DNA of 64,000 bases, taken from NCBI RefSeq assembly GCF_900141825.1, contig NZ_FQYQ01000007.1, forward strand, positions 1 to 64,000. Reading direction: 5' to 3'. This document shows positions 27,060 through 35,027 of this stretch, in pieces (within the stretch, counting starts at the first letter, position 1; every line of letters starts with the position of its first letter). A model generated the notes under the pieces. That model worked only from the letters and a program-made list of their open reading frames with translations, was not told where the DNA came from and did not search any database. This DNA is from Pseudobutyrivibrio xylanivorans DSM 14809. GTDB taxonomy: Bacteria; Bacillota; Clostridia; Lachnospirales; Lachnospiraceae. The position numbers and the translations under genes were made by a program.

Positions 27060-27088
27060 AGAAAAGGCATCACGCTTGGTGATGCCTT
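27060..27088 (-). terminator. Terminator of the NlpC/P60 gene
   Basis: AAGGCATCAC/GTGATGCCTT with a 5-base loop, followed by TTCTT on the minus strand, 24 bases after the stop. Confidence 0.85.
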
Positions 27089-27111
27089 AATATTTAAATT
27101 ATCTTTTCTGC

Positions 27112-28338
27112 TTAGAAGATTCTTCTAATAGCTAAGATTTTCTTATAGTTTACGTTTGAATATGTAATACCTGTTCTTTTATTTGATGCATGGAGAAGTG
27201 TACCATTACCAGCATAAATACCAACATGGCCTGAGTAACAAACAATATCTCCTGGCTGCATTTCATCATAAGAAACACCATATCCAACGCTACGCATCGA
27301 GCTAGAAGAATGTGGAAGGCTAACACCAAATGCTGAATAGCAACTCATAACGAAACCTGAACAATCAGTACCGCCTGTGAGTGATGAACCTCCATACACA
27401 TATGGATTACCAACAAACTGTGATCCATAATTTACAACTGAACCACCGCCTGAACCTGATGGTGCAGCATAACTCTTACTAGATGAAGAAGATGATGACG
27501 ACTCAGACGACTTAGATGAAGCCTTTGATGCTGCAGCTGCTGTAGCCTTTCTAGCTGCTTCCTCTGCTGCCTTTCTCTCTGCTTCTTCCTTTGCTAAACG
27601 AGCCTGCTCAGCTTCTTTTGATTCTGCAACTGTGAAGTCTGTAGAAATATCAACATAATCTGTGCTGACATATCCTTCACCTTCATTACAGGTAACCTTT
27701 ACCCAACCGCTATCAATATCTGACTCATCGATAACAACAAGGTCATCACCAATAGGAAGTAAATCGATAACTGCTGAATCAGTAGATGCCGACTCTCTTA
27801 CATGAAGAGTAGTAGTAGTAACTGTAGCAAGACGCTGTGAAACCTGTTTAGCAAGCTCCTCATTGTTCTGTACAACGTACTCGCTCTTAACATAGCCTGT
27901 TACATCACCAGAAGTGATAAGTAACCATGTGCCATCTTCTGTTTCTACAGTATCTGAAACTGTAGCTGCTGAATTATTATAAAGCTTTCCAACGTATTCG
28001 CTCTCAGCCGAAGCTGTCTCGCGAATGTATACGTAATTATCAACCTGTGCGATAGCTATATTAGCGTATGGATTCTCTGCTGCAGCAACTGCATCAGCTC
28101 CATTATCTGCTAACTGTGAATCCGCTGCTATAACTGTTGCATTAGCAAGCATATCATTAACTGTAAGCTGTGCTCCTGCAAAAGCAGTGTAGTTTGTAGT
28201 CTCTAAAACGCCAGTAGCACTTGATAGTGCGCTAACACCCGATGTAGCACTAGCTGCATCCGAGGTAAGTGATATACTAGAAACAACGACGCAAGCAGCG
28301 ATGGTGTAGCTAACGGCTCTTGTCAAATTAAATCTCAT
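27112..28338 (-). CDS. Secreted SH3-domain NlpC/P60 peptidoglycan hydrolase
   Basis: 408 residues. Signal peptide at about 1-28 ending in SDAASA. Two bacterial SH3 domains (about 92-160 and 168-232) would bind wall peptides. An Ala/Glu/Lys- and then Ser-rich linker (about 235-300) leads to an NlpC/P60 domain. The catalytic Cys is in TDCSGF, one His in SGHVGIY and the next polar residue in LLHASN. It likely cleaves stem peptides. FtsEX, which activates related hydrolases such as CwlO, is encoded 2.4 kb away. RBS GGAGG. Confidence 0.93.
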   Translation of the reverse strand: MRFNLTRAVSYTIAACVVVSSISLTSDAASATSGVSALSSATGVLETTNYTAFAGAQLTVNDMLANATVIAADSQLADNGADAVAAAENPYANIAIAQVDNYVYIRETASAESEYVGKLYNNSAATVSDTVETEDGTWLLITSGDVTGYVKSEYVVQNNEELAKQVSQRLATVTTTTLHVRESASTDSAVIDLLPIGDDLVVIDESDIDSGWVKVTCNEGEGYVSTDYVDISTDFTVAESKEAEQARLAKEEAERKAAEEAARKATAAAASKASSKSSESSSSSSSSKSYAAPSGSGGGSVVNYGSQFVGNPYVYGGSSLTGGTDCSGFVMSCYSAFGVSLPHSSSSMRSVGYGVSYDEMQPGDIVCYSGHVGIYAGNGTLLHASNKRTGITYSNVNYKKILAIRRIF

Positions 28339-28387
28339 TATCGTAAGAAATCCTCCAATATGTTACAACTTTATTACAACTTTGTAT

Positions 28388-28416
28388 ATTATATAATCTG
28401 TTCTCTATCCTGTCAA
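28388..28416 (-). promoter_or_regulatory. Strong promoter of the NlpC/P60 gene
   Basis: Consensus TTGACA (28416-28411), 17 bases, TATAAT (28393-28388) on the minus strand, 50 bases before the start codon. It is the closest match to the sigma-A consensus in the window. Confidence 0.9.
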
Positions 28417-28476
28417 GTCTGGATTTTCTATTGCCATTCCAATGTTTCTTCACATGTGAGTCTTTGTAATATTTAG

Positions 28477-29385
28477 TTATCCTAAATAATGCTCTATGGA
28501 TGCAATAGAATTAGCTCCATCTGCAGTAGCTGTAATAACCTGCCTTAACTGTTTTGTTCTAACATCTCCAGCGGCATAAATACCTTTTATGGATGTAGAA
28601 CAAGTCTCATCTGCAATGATGTACCCATTTTCATCCTGTGCTGGCAATCCCTCAATCGCTCCTGTATTCGGAACATTGCCAACCGCTATAAATACACCGT
28701 CAAGATCAAAGTGTTGAATGTCATCTGTGTTTTTGTTTTTAACTTTGATGCCTTCGACTTTATCCTGTCCTAATATCTCCTCAACTGTAGAGTCGAAAAT
28801 AATCTGAATCTTATCCGATGCCTTTACCTGCTCCTGAAGTACTACAGCACCTCGGAATTCATCTCGACGATGAATCAGGTAGACTTTCTGACAGAATCTC
28901 GAAAGATAAATGGCATCCTCTAATGCAACATCTCCACCGCCTACAACAGCAACTACCTTATCCTTGAAAAAGGCTCCGTCGCATGTGGCACAATAGGACA
29001 CTCCCATTCCTGAAAGCTCTTCCTCACCTGGACATCCTAATTTTTTATTTGATGCGCCTGTAGCGATGATAACTGCTCTGGTTTCAAATGTAGCTTTCTT
29101 AGTGATAAGCTCTTTTGTGTTGCCCTTATCTATAATAGAAGTAACTCGTCCTCTGGCAAATTCCACATTAAGCTTTTCGCAGTGAGCCTTCATAGCCTCT
29201 GCCAAGCCTTCACCTGAGACACCTGGCATACCAGGATAATTATCAATCTCGTAAGTGCTAAGTATCTGTCCTCCGCTGATAGAACTGGTATCTAAGACAA
29301 GAATGTTTCTTCCCGCTCTCTTGCCATAGATAGCCGCCGCAAGTCCTGCTGGGCCTGCGCCAATAACAACTATGTCATAAATCAT
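28477..29385 (-). CDS. trxB: Thioredoxin reductase
   Basis: 302 residues. FAD loop GAGPAGLAAAIYGKRAG (9-25). Redox-active CATC at 132-135 in the NADPH domain. NADPH loop VGGGDVALEDA follows, and the C-terminal GIYAAGDVRTKQLRQ block closes the FAD site. It passes NADPH electrons to thioredoxin. RidA is encoded 18 bases upstream on the same transcript. Confidence 0.96.
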   Translation of the reverse strand: MIYDIVVIGAGPAGLAAAIYGKRAGRNILVLDTSSISGGQILSTYEIDNYPGMPGVSGEGLAEAMKAHCEKLNVEFARGRVTSIIDKGNTKELITKKATFETRAVIIATGASNKKLGCPGEEELSGMGVSYCATCDGAFFKDKVVAVVGGGDVALEDAIYLSRFCQKVYLIHRRDEFRGAVVLQEQVKASDKIQIIFDSTVEEILGQDKVEGIKVKNKNTDDIQHFDLDGVFIAVGNVPNTGAIEGLPAQDENGYIIADETCSTSIKGIYAAGDVRTKQLRQVITATADGANSIASIEHYLG

Positions 29386-29403
29386 AACCTATTCTCCAAA
29401 ATC

Positions 29404-29781
29404 CTAGTTTTTAGTGGCAATAGCCTCTGCCTCTAAAAGAACATCCTTTGGGATTCTGGCAACTTCGATGCACGAACGTGCTGGGAATGGCTCTGGGAAA
29501 TACTTTGCGTATACCTCATTAATTGCTGCGAAGTCTTCCATGTTCTTGATAAACACAGTAGTCTTAACAACATTAGCCATAGATGTGCCTGCTGACTCTA
29601 GAAGAGCAGACATACTTTTGAATACTCTGTCGGCCTGAGCAGCTGCACCTTCTGGGATAACACCTGTAGCTGGATCTACAGGAATAATTCCGGATGTGTA
29701 TACCATACCATTAACTTCGATTGCCTGTGAATATGGTCCGATCGCTGCCGGAGCCTTTTCGGTAGAAATGACTTTTTTCAT
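29404..29781 (-). CDS. ridA: RidA family enamine/imine deaminase
   Basis: 125 residues, normal for RidA (YjgF/YER057c/UK114), which hydrolyses reactive 2-aminoacrylate. The EKAPAAIGPYSQAI start, the GIIPVDPATG block and the C-terminal PARSCIEVARIPKDVLLEAEAIA with the catalytic Arg all match. It has its own extended -10 promoter and precedes trxB. Confidence 0.95.
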   Translation of the reverse strand: MKKVISTEKAPAAIGPYSQAIEVNGMVYTSGIIPVDPATGVIPEGAAAQADRVFKSMSALLESAGTSMANVVKTTVFIKNMEDFAAINEVYAKYFPEPFPARSCIEVARIPKDVLLEAEAIATKN

Positions 29782-29836
29782 ACCAATATCCTCCTTTTCT
29801 TCTCCCCTTATTTCATCCGCTGATATTACTGGTTAC

Positions 29837-29845
29837 ATTATACCA
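29837..29845 (-). promoter_or_regulatory. Extended -10 promoter of ridA-trxB
   Basis: TGGTATAAT (29845-29837) on the minus strand overlaps the region just beyond the cvfB-like stop. No good -35 is present. The TGn extension is the same as at the PBP1A promoter. Confidence 0.55.
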
Positions 29846-29851
29846 CGTAAT

Positions 29852-30682
29852 TTAGTCGACGGCACGACGAATTTTGCCATCGTTCAAAGTTATTTTTCTT
29901 TCCTTATAAAGACGACCTATTGCACGCTTAAAAGCAGCCTTTGAAAGACCAGTCTCTCTTTTGATAACTTCTGGCGAAGCCTTCTCTGAAAATGGAAGTA
30001 CACCTGCGTAGCTATCGATAAGCTCTAAGATAGCTTCAGCATCATCTTCCATCTGAACGTATGCTTTATCTCTAATAGTAACATCGCATTTTCCATCTTC
30101 CTTGATTCCAGTGATGCGTACCATGATTACATCACCAATGCGATATTTAGATACGTCCTCGTGGCGAGGAATCATTGATGAATATTTATCCTCAAGAGCT
30201 ACAAATGTACCAAAGTCGTGACCAAACTCATAAATACGAGCCTCTACCTCATCACCTACCTGATAAGGTGGCTTCTTTGAAAGGAGCTCATAGATTCCCT
30301 TCATGCTGGCACAAAGTCTCTCACTCTTATCAATATACACCCTGACAAGAATCTCATCACCTTCTGAAGGCTGGCGTGTCATTTCCTTAAATGGAAGGAA
30401 TAAATCTTTTTCAAGACCCCAATCCAAAAAAGCGCCCACCTTATTAACCTGGCTGACTGAAAGCACACCGTACTGACCTAATGTCAATTTAGGCATATTA
30501 GTAGTAGCGATAAGTCTGTCCTTTGAATCCTTATAAACAAAGGCTGAAATCTCATCTCCAATACCAGCTCCTTCAGGAACCTGCTTCTTTGGAAGAAGGA
30601 CTCTATCCTGTCCGTCGGAAAGATATACTCCGAACTCTACTTTCTTTTCTATTTTAAGCTTCTGTATTTCTCCTAGCTTCAT
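29852..30682 (-). CDS. S1-domain RNA-binding protein, CvfB-like
   Basis: 276 residues. Tandem S1-type OB folds make up the first 210 residues (for example VGAFLDWGLEKDLFLPFKEM and the later HDFGTFVALEDKYSSMIP). A winged-helix C-terminus (ETGLSKAAFKRAIGRLYKERKI) follows, the layout of CvfB, a virulence and RNA-turnover factor in staphylococci. It overlaps the thioesterase stop by one base. Confidence 0.88.
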   Translation of the reverse strand: MKLGEIQKLKIEKKVEFGVYLSDGQDRVLLPKKQVPEGAGIGDEISAFVYKDSKDRLIATTNMPKLTLGQYGVLSVSQVNKVGAFLDWGLEKDLFLPFKEMTRQPSEGDEILVRVYIDKSERLCASMKGIYELLSKKPPYQVGDEVEARIYEFGHDFGTFVALEDKYSSMIPRHEDVSKYRIGDVIMVRITGIKEDGKCDVTIRDKAYVQMEDDAEAILELIDSYAGVLPFSEKASPEVIKRETGLSKAAFKRAIGRLYKERKITLNDGKIRRAVD

Positions 30683-31380
30683 TATTTGTACTCCACAATT
30701 GTATAAATTTCATCGTCCTTTTTCAGAACAACCTGGTAACCTTGTTCTAATTCTACCAAATAAACCTGTAACTCATCAAATAGCAATGCTGCTTTTTTAT
30801 AATTTACTATTATGGTAGAGAAATCTTCTGTCGGAAGAAAGCGTCTTGTCACATCAATATAGTAGGAATTGTTCATATGACTATTTGTATCAAGATGAAA
30901 TTCTCCTACTACAAATGTACCTACCTGCTTTCCCTCTCCATTATATCTTAGCTTCTCGCGACTAAAATCAATTTTAGGTCTGTCAGGATCATCTGGATAT
31001 GCCTCGATAATCTTCGGTGTCAGACGTGCTGGTCGTGAATTCAGCAAATCCATAAGTATCCAGAGAGAATCTGCATATACCAATAGCTCGCCATCCTCAG
31101 AATAGATAGTGTACATACGTCTGGCAAGCATGCCTTTTACCTGATATGGATATGTTTTAACAACAATTCTTTCCATATATTTAGGCATTCTATTTACATG
31201 GATTTCGTAAGCAGTAACAAACCAGCCCATATTCTGCGGTGCAAGGTAATGTACTCCTACACCTACATCATCAGAATGAAAGCAACTGCAATCCTGCATA
31301 TAATTAACCAAATCAAAATATGTAAGATTAAGATTGGAATCAACCTCGCTATAACTTACTCTACCGTTGTACTGATACAT
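30682..31380 (-). CDS. Acyl-ACP/acyl-CoA thioesterase, double hotdog
   Basis: 232 residues from the ATG at 31380 behind GGAG; an in-frame extension to 31509 would cross the tRNA-Gln gene and is rejected. Two hotdog repeats, with YSEVDSNLNLTYFDLVNYMQD near the N-terminus and a second HLDTNSHMNNSYYIDVTRRFLP at about residue 160, fit the FatA-like acyl-ACP thioesterase family. That family releases fatty acids from ACP or CoA. Chain-length preference is unknown. Confidence 0.87.
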   Translation of the reverse strand: MYQYNGRVSYSEVDSNLNLTYFDLVNYMQDCSCFHSDDVGVGVHYLAPQNMGWFVTAYEIHVNRMPKYMERIVVKTYPYQVKGMLARRMYTIYSEDGELLVYADSLWILMDLLNSRPARLTPKIIEAYPDDPDRPKIDFSREKLRYNGEGKQVGTFVVGEFHLDTNSHMNNSYYIDVTRRFLPTEDFSTIIVNYKKAALLFDELQVYLVELEQGYQVVLKKDDEIYTIVEYK

Positions 31381-31400
31381 AACTACTCCTTCAGAATATA

Positions 31401-31430
31401 GAAAAAGACCTAAGCACTTTCGCTTAGGTC
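31401..31430 (-). terminator. Terminator after tRNA-Gln
   Basis: GACCTAAGC/GCTTAGGTC hairpin with five T following on the minus strand. It sits in front of the thioesterase gene, which would then depend on read-through. Confidence 0.85.
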
Positions 31431-31436
31431 TTGAAG

Positions 31437-31508
31437 CTGGCCCACAAGGATTCGAACCTTGAAATGACGGAGTCAGAGTCCGTTGCCTTACCATTTGGCG
31501 ATGGGCCA
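31437..31508 (-). tRNA. tRNA-Gln (anticodon CUG)
   Basis: 72 nt. Acceptor TGGCCCA/TGGGCCA with U1 typical of tRNA-Gln, discriminator G. Anticodon loop CTCTGAC gives CUG. T-arm CAAGGTTCGAATCCTTG. No encoded CCA. Confidence 0.95.
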
Positions 31509-31560
31509 TTACTATTCGTTTCCGCTGTGTTTTTGTTTCTTTACCGCGTCAACGAATGCT

Positions 31561-31589
31561 ATTATAGGACATAAATTTTAAAAGTGCAA
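31561..31589 (-). promoter_or_regulatory. Promoter of tRNA-Gln
   Basis: TTGCAC (31589-31584), 17 bases, TATAAT (31566-31561) on the minus strand, about 50 bases before the tRNA. Confidence 0.78.
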
Positions 31590-31608
31590 GTACTTTTTTC
31601 AACTTTTT

Positions 31609-32262
31609 TTAAAATTTTAAAAGTTGGCCGTTTAATATGTCATATTTAATCTCGTCATCCCAGGTAATTACTGCGTTTCCGGCAGTTTTGTCTGCAATGA
31701 TTGTATTTATATTTTCTACCATTTCTGTTGGTGCAACAGAAGAAATAATTACATCTGCTCCAAAATCTGTATTTAAAATTGGTAGATTTTTTTCTCGAAG
31801 AACATATTCTATTTTTCCATATCCATTATAGTCAGTTGTAATAGAACATTCTCTTCCATTTTTAGGAGAAAGAATCTGGCAATTTTTTAGTCCTTCCTGA
31901 ACAGCAGCCTGATATGCACGTACCAATCCACCCGTTCCTAAAAGAACTCCACCAAAATATCTTGTGACAACCACAACGCAATTATGAATATTCTCTCTAA
32001 GGAGAACATCTAACATAGGTCGACCTGCTGTCTGGGCTGGTTCACCGTCATCATTACATCTTGTTATTTCATTATTCTGTCCTATCACAAATGCAGAACA
32101 GTTGTGTCTTGCGTCCCAGAACTCTTTTTTCTTTCCATTGATAAATTGCACAGCCTCTTCCTCGGAATTAACTGGAGCAATATGGGCTATAAACCTGGAT
32201 TTCTTTTCCTCGATTTCTCCAGTTGCTCCCTTATAAATTATCCTAAATTCTTTCTCTGACAT
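31609..32262 (-). CDS. YigZ/IMPACT family protein
   Basis: 217 residues. The N-terminal UPF0029 domain contains KKSRFIAHIAPV, the DARHNCSAF block and the NDDGEPAQTAGRPML signature, then TRYFGGVLLGTGGLVRAY. A short C-terminal DUF1949-like domain follows. The family is broadly conserved, with a suggested link to translation control in eukaryotes and no firm bacterial role. It faces away from the PBP1A gene. Confidence 0.92.
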   Translation of the reverse strand: MSEKEFRIIYKGATGEIEEKKSRFIAHIAPVNSEEEAVQFINGKKKEFWDARHNCSAFVIGQNNEITRCNDDGEPAQTAGRPMLDVLLRENIHNCVVVVTRYFGGVLLGTGGLVRAYQAAVQEGLKNCQILSPKNGRECSITTDYNGYGKIEYVLREKNLPILNTDFGADVIISSVAPTEMVENINTIIADKTAGNAVITWDDEIKYDILNGQLLKF

Positions 32263-32309
32263 ATTACCTTTGCCCTCTTTTTGATTCTCTTTATTATAAG
32301 GGATTATTT

Positions 32310-32318
32310 TGGTATAAT
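32310..32318 (+). promoter_or_regulatory. Extended -10 promoter of the PBP1A gene
   Basis: TGGTATAAT lies 24 bases before the start codon on the plus strand, without a clear -35. The divergent yigZ gene may use TATAAT on the other strand at 32298-32293, so the two promoters nearly overlap. Confidence 0.55.
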
Positions 32319-32341
32319 GAAGTCTAAATTTGGAGGTTATT

Positions 32342-34930
32342 ATGAATTACGGAAAAGAAAATGCAGCTAAGCAATCAGCAAAGCTTGCAGGACGAAGCAA
32401 ACGTAAGCGCCATAGTGCCGGTCTTGCTATAATTCGTATCACATTGATATGTATAGTCTCTGTCATAGTCGCAAGCGGTGTTTTTGCTTACCTCTATGCA
32501 AAGAATCTTATTGACCAGTTACCAGATGTATCTACTATTGATATTTCCCCAACGGGATATATGAGTAAGGTATATGATTCAGATGGCAACGAAATTGAAA
32601 CTTTAGCATCCACAGGTGCCAACAGAACTTACGTCACACTGGATCAAATTCCAGAAGATTTACAACATGCATTTGTTGCAATAGAAGACTCCCGTTTCTA
32701 TGAACATAACGGAATCGATCCTCAGGGTATCATAAGAGCTGCCGTTGATGGTGTTTTAAATGGTTTTCATTTTTCCCAGGGTGCCAGTACTCTTACCCAG
32801 CAGCTATTAAAAAATAACTATTTCACAACCTGGACTTCCGAGCACACTAAGATGGACAGTATTAATCGAAAGATTCAGGAACAGTATTTAGCTGTTCAGC
32901 TTGAAAAAATAGTTAAAAAATCAGTAATACTTGAGAATTACCTTAACAGTATCAACTTAGGCCAGAACACATTAGGTGTACAATCTGCCGCTGAAAGATA
33001 TTTTAACAAGCCAGTTTCAGAGCTTACCCTTTCAGAAAGTGCTGTTATAGCTAGTATTACACAGAATCCATCAAAGTATAATCCAATTACTCATCCAGAA
33101 GAAAATGCCAAGCGCCGCAAAAAGTGTTTGAACCACATGCTGGATCAGGGGTACATCACAGAGAATGAATATGAAGCAGCCCTTTCAGATGATGTTTACG
33201 ACAGAATCCAGGTTCTTAACACAGAGCTTTCAACATCTTCTACTTCTTATTTTGTAGATGCTCTTACAGATGAAATTGTTGCAGATTTACAGGAAAAACT
33301 TGGCTATTCTGAATCAGAGGCTTACTCATTATTATACTCAGGTGGTCTTTCAATTTACTCTACTCAGGACTCTAACATCCAGAGCATAGTAGAAGAAGAA
33401 ATTAACAATACCGATAACTACAACAAGCTAGAAAAAATTTCATTCTCTTATAGACTTACAATAAATAAAGCAGACGGTTCCACAAAGAATTACTCTGATA
33501 TTACAATGCTTTCTTATTATCAGGCAGCAAAAAATAACAGTAATTATAATTTGGAATTCGATTCAGAGGAAGCTGCTGCAGAAGCTATTGAAGCCTACAA
33601 GGCTGCAATTATGGAAGAGGGCGATGAAGTAGCTGGTGAATCAATCACCTACACACTTCAGCCTCAGGCGGCAATGACTATCATTAACCACTCCACTGGA
33701 GAGGTTGTTGCCATGGTCGGTGGACGTGGTGACAAAACAGCTGCTAAAACTTTAAACCGAGCAACAGGTATTAAAAGACAGCCAGGTTCTACTTTCAAGG
33801 TAATTGCCTGCTATGCAGCAGCACTCGACGCCGGCGGAATGACATTGGCATCTGTCGAAAACGATATGCCTACCACCTATAGAAATGGTAAACCAGTTAA
33901 GAATTATAATAATGCTTACCTTGGATGGACTAATATTCGTACAGCGATTACTCATTCTATCAATGTTGTTACAATCGAAGTAATGGCTGATATTGGCACA
34001 AGCCTTGGTTTCCAATACGCTAAAGATTTAGGAATCACAACTCTTATAGACGGTGATAATAATCAGGCTCTTGCTTTAGGTGGTATCACAGATGGTGTTA
34101 CAAACGTTGATTTGACATCAGCATATGCCACAATCGCCAATGGTGGCGAATACAACAAGCCAATCTTCTACACAACAGTAGTTGATCATCAGGGAAATAT
34201 AATTCTTGATAACAGAGAAAACGCTCCTAAGAGAGTATTAAAAGAAACAACAGCATGGCTTCTTACAAGTGCTATGCAGGATGTTATGACTGCCGGAACC
34301 GGTAAAGTTGCAAACTTCGAAGGAATGGCAGTTGCTGGTAAATCTGGTACAACAACAAAGAATAAAGATACTGTATTTGCGGGTTTTACACCATACTATA
34401 CAGGTGTTATTTGGGGCGGATTTGATGACAACACACCACAGAGCTACACCACTTATTCAAAGGTTATTTGGAAGGCAGTTATGAGCAGAATCCATCAGGG
34501 ATTGCCATACAAGAACTTCACTCAGCCTTCTGGAATCGTACAAGCTACTGTATGTAAGAAATCTGGAAAGCTTGCAGTTGCAGGTGTTTGTGACTGTGAT
34601 CCAAGAGGTTCTCAGGTATACACAGAATACTTTGAACAGGGCACCGAGCCTACAGAATACTGCGACAAGCATTATCTCGGTAATGTATGTACAGAATCGC
34701 ACATGTTTGCAACCTCAGGTTGCCCTCATTACACAGGTGTATTCATAATTGGAGCAGGCGCAGGTTCACAAGACGAGCCATATGGCGTTGATCCTGCTAC
34801 ATTTGGACAGTATTGCCCATTCCATGGTGGCGAACCGTTACCTAACTCAGGTTCCTTCGGAGGCAGTGCTGGAGGTAGCACAGAAACTACAGATGATGGC
34901 ATTAAGATCCAAGTTATTGGTGGAGAATAA
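32342..34930 (+). CDS. Class A penicillin-binding protein 1A
   Basis: 862 residues from the ATG at 32342 after TTTGGAGG. A basic cytoplasmic tail and a membrane segment (about 27-52) lead to a GT51 glycosyltransferase with EDSRFYEHNGID and QGASTLTQQLLKN. The transpeptidase domain follows: SxxK in PGSTFKVI, SxN in HSINVV, and KSGTT in place of KTG. The last 150 residues hold seven cysteines and a Gly/Ser/Thr tail (CDCDP, EYCDKH, GCPHY, YCPFH). It builds and cross-links peptidoglycan outside the membrane. It is the only plus-strand gene in the window. Confidence 0.95.
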   Translation: MNYGKENAAKQSAKLAGRSKRKRHSAGLAIIRITLICIVSVIVASGVFAYLYAKNLIDQLPDVSTIDISPTGYMSKVYDSDGNEIETLASTGANRTYVTLDQIPEDLQHAFVAIEDSRFYEHNGIDPQGIIRAAVDGVLNGFHFSQGASTLTQQLLKNNYFTTWTSEHTKMDSINRKIQEQYLAVQLEKIVKKSVILENYLNSINLGQNTLGVQSAAERYFNKPVSELTLSESAVIASITQNPSKYNPITHPEENAKRRKKCLNHMLDQGYITENEYEAALSDDVYDRIQVLNTELSTSSTSYFVDALTDEIVADLQEKLGYSESEAYSLLYSGGLSIYSTQDSNIQSIVEEEINNTDNYNKLEKISFSYRLTINKADGSTKNYSDITMLSYYQAAKNNSNYNLEFDSEEAAAEAIEAYKAAIMEEGDEVAGESITYTLQPQAAMTIINHSTGEVVAMVGGRGDKTAAKTLNRATGIKRQPGSTFKVIACYAAALDAGGMTLASVENDMPTTYRNGKPVKNYNNAYLGWTNIRTAITHSINVVTIEVMADIGTSLGFQYAKDLGITTLIDGDNNQALALGGITDGVTNVDLTSAYATIANGGEYNKPIFYTTVVDHQGNIILDNRENAPKRVLKETTAWLLTSAMQDVMTAGTGKVANFEGMAVAGKSGTTTKNKDTVFAGFTPYYTGVIWGGFDDNTPQSYTTYSKVIWKAVMSRIHQGLPYKNFTQPSGIVQATVCKKSGKLAVAGVCDCDPRGSQVYTEYFEQGTEPTEYCDKHYLGNVCTESHMFATSGCPHYTGVFIIGAGAGSQDEPYGVDPATFGQYCPFHGGEPLPNSGSFGGSAGGSTETTDDGIKIQVIGGE

Positions 34931-34940
34931 CATGCATATA

Positions 34941-34971
34941 AAAAAGAGCTCAATACTGAGCTCTTTTTTTT
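34941..34971. terminator. Bidirectional terminator between the PBP1A and glnN genes
   Basis: AAAAAAGAGCTCA/TGAGCTCTTTTTT around ATAC gives T-runs on both strands, so it serves both convergent genes. A second, U-free hairpin (GCACCC/GGGTGC with inner TTGCC/GGCAA) lies nearby at about 34981-35016. Confidence 0.88.
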
Positions 34972-35027
34972 GACACGGCGCACCCTCTTTGCCGTAGGCA
35001 ATTATAACGGGTGCTGCCTTCCTTGTT

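Noticed and set aside
31381-31509. N-terminal extension of the thioesterase
   Set aside because: The in-frame extension translates through the terminator and tRNA-Gln; the ATG at 31380 has its own RBS.
34981-35016. Second terminator for glnN (GCACCC/GGGTGC hairpin)
   Set aside because: It has a stem but no T-run on the minus strand; the bidirectional hairpin at 34941-34971 explains termination better.
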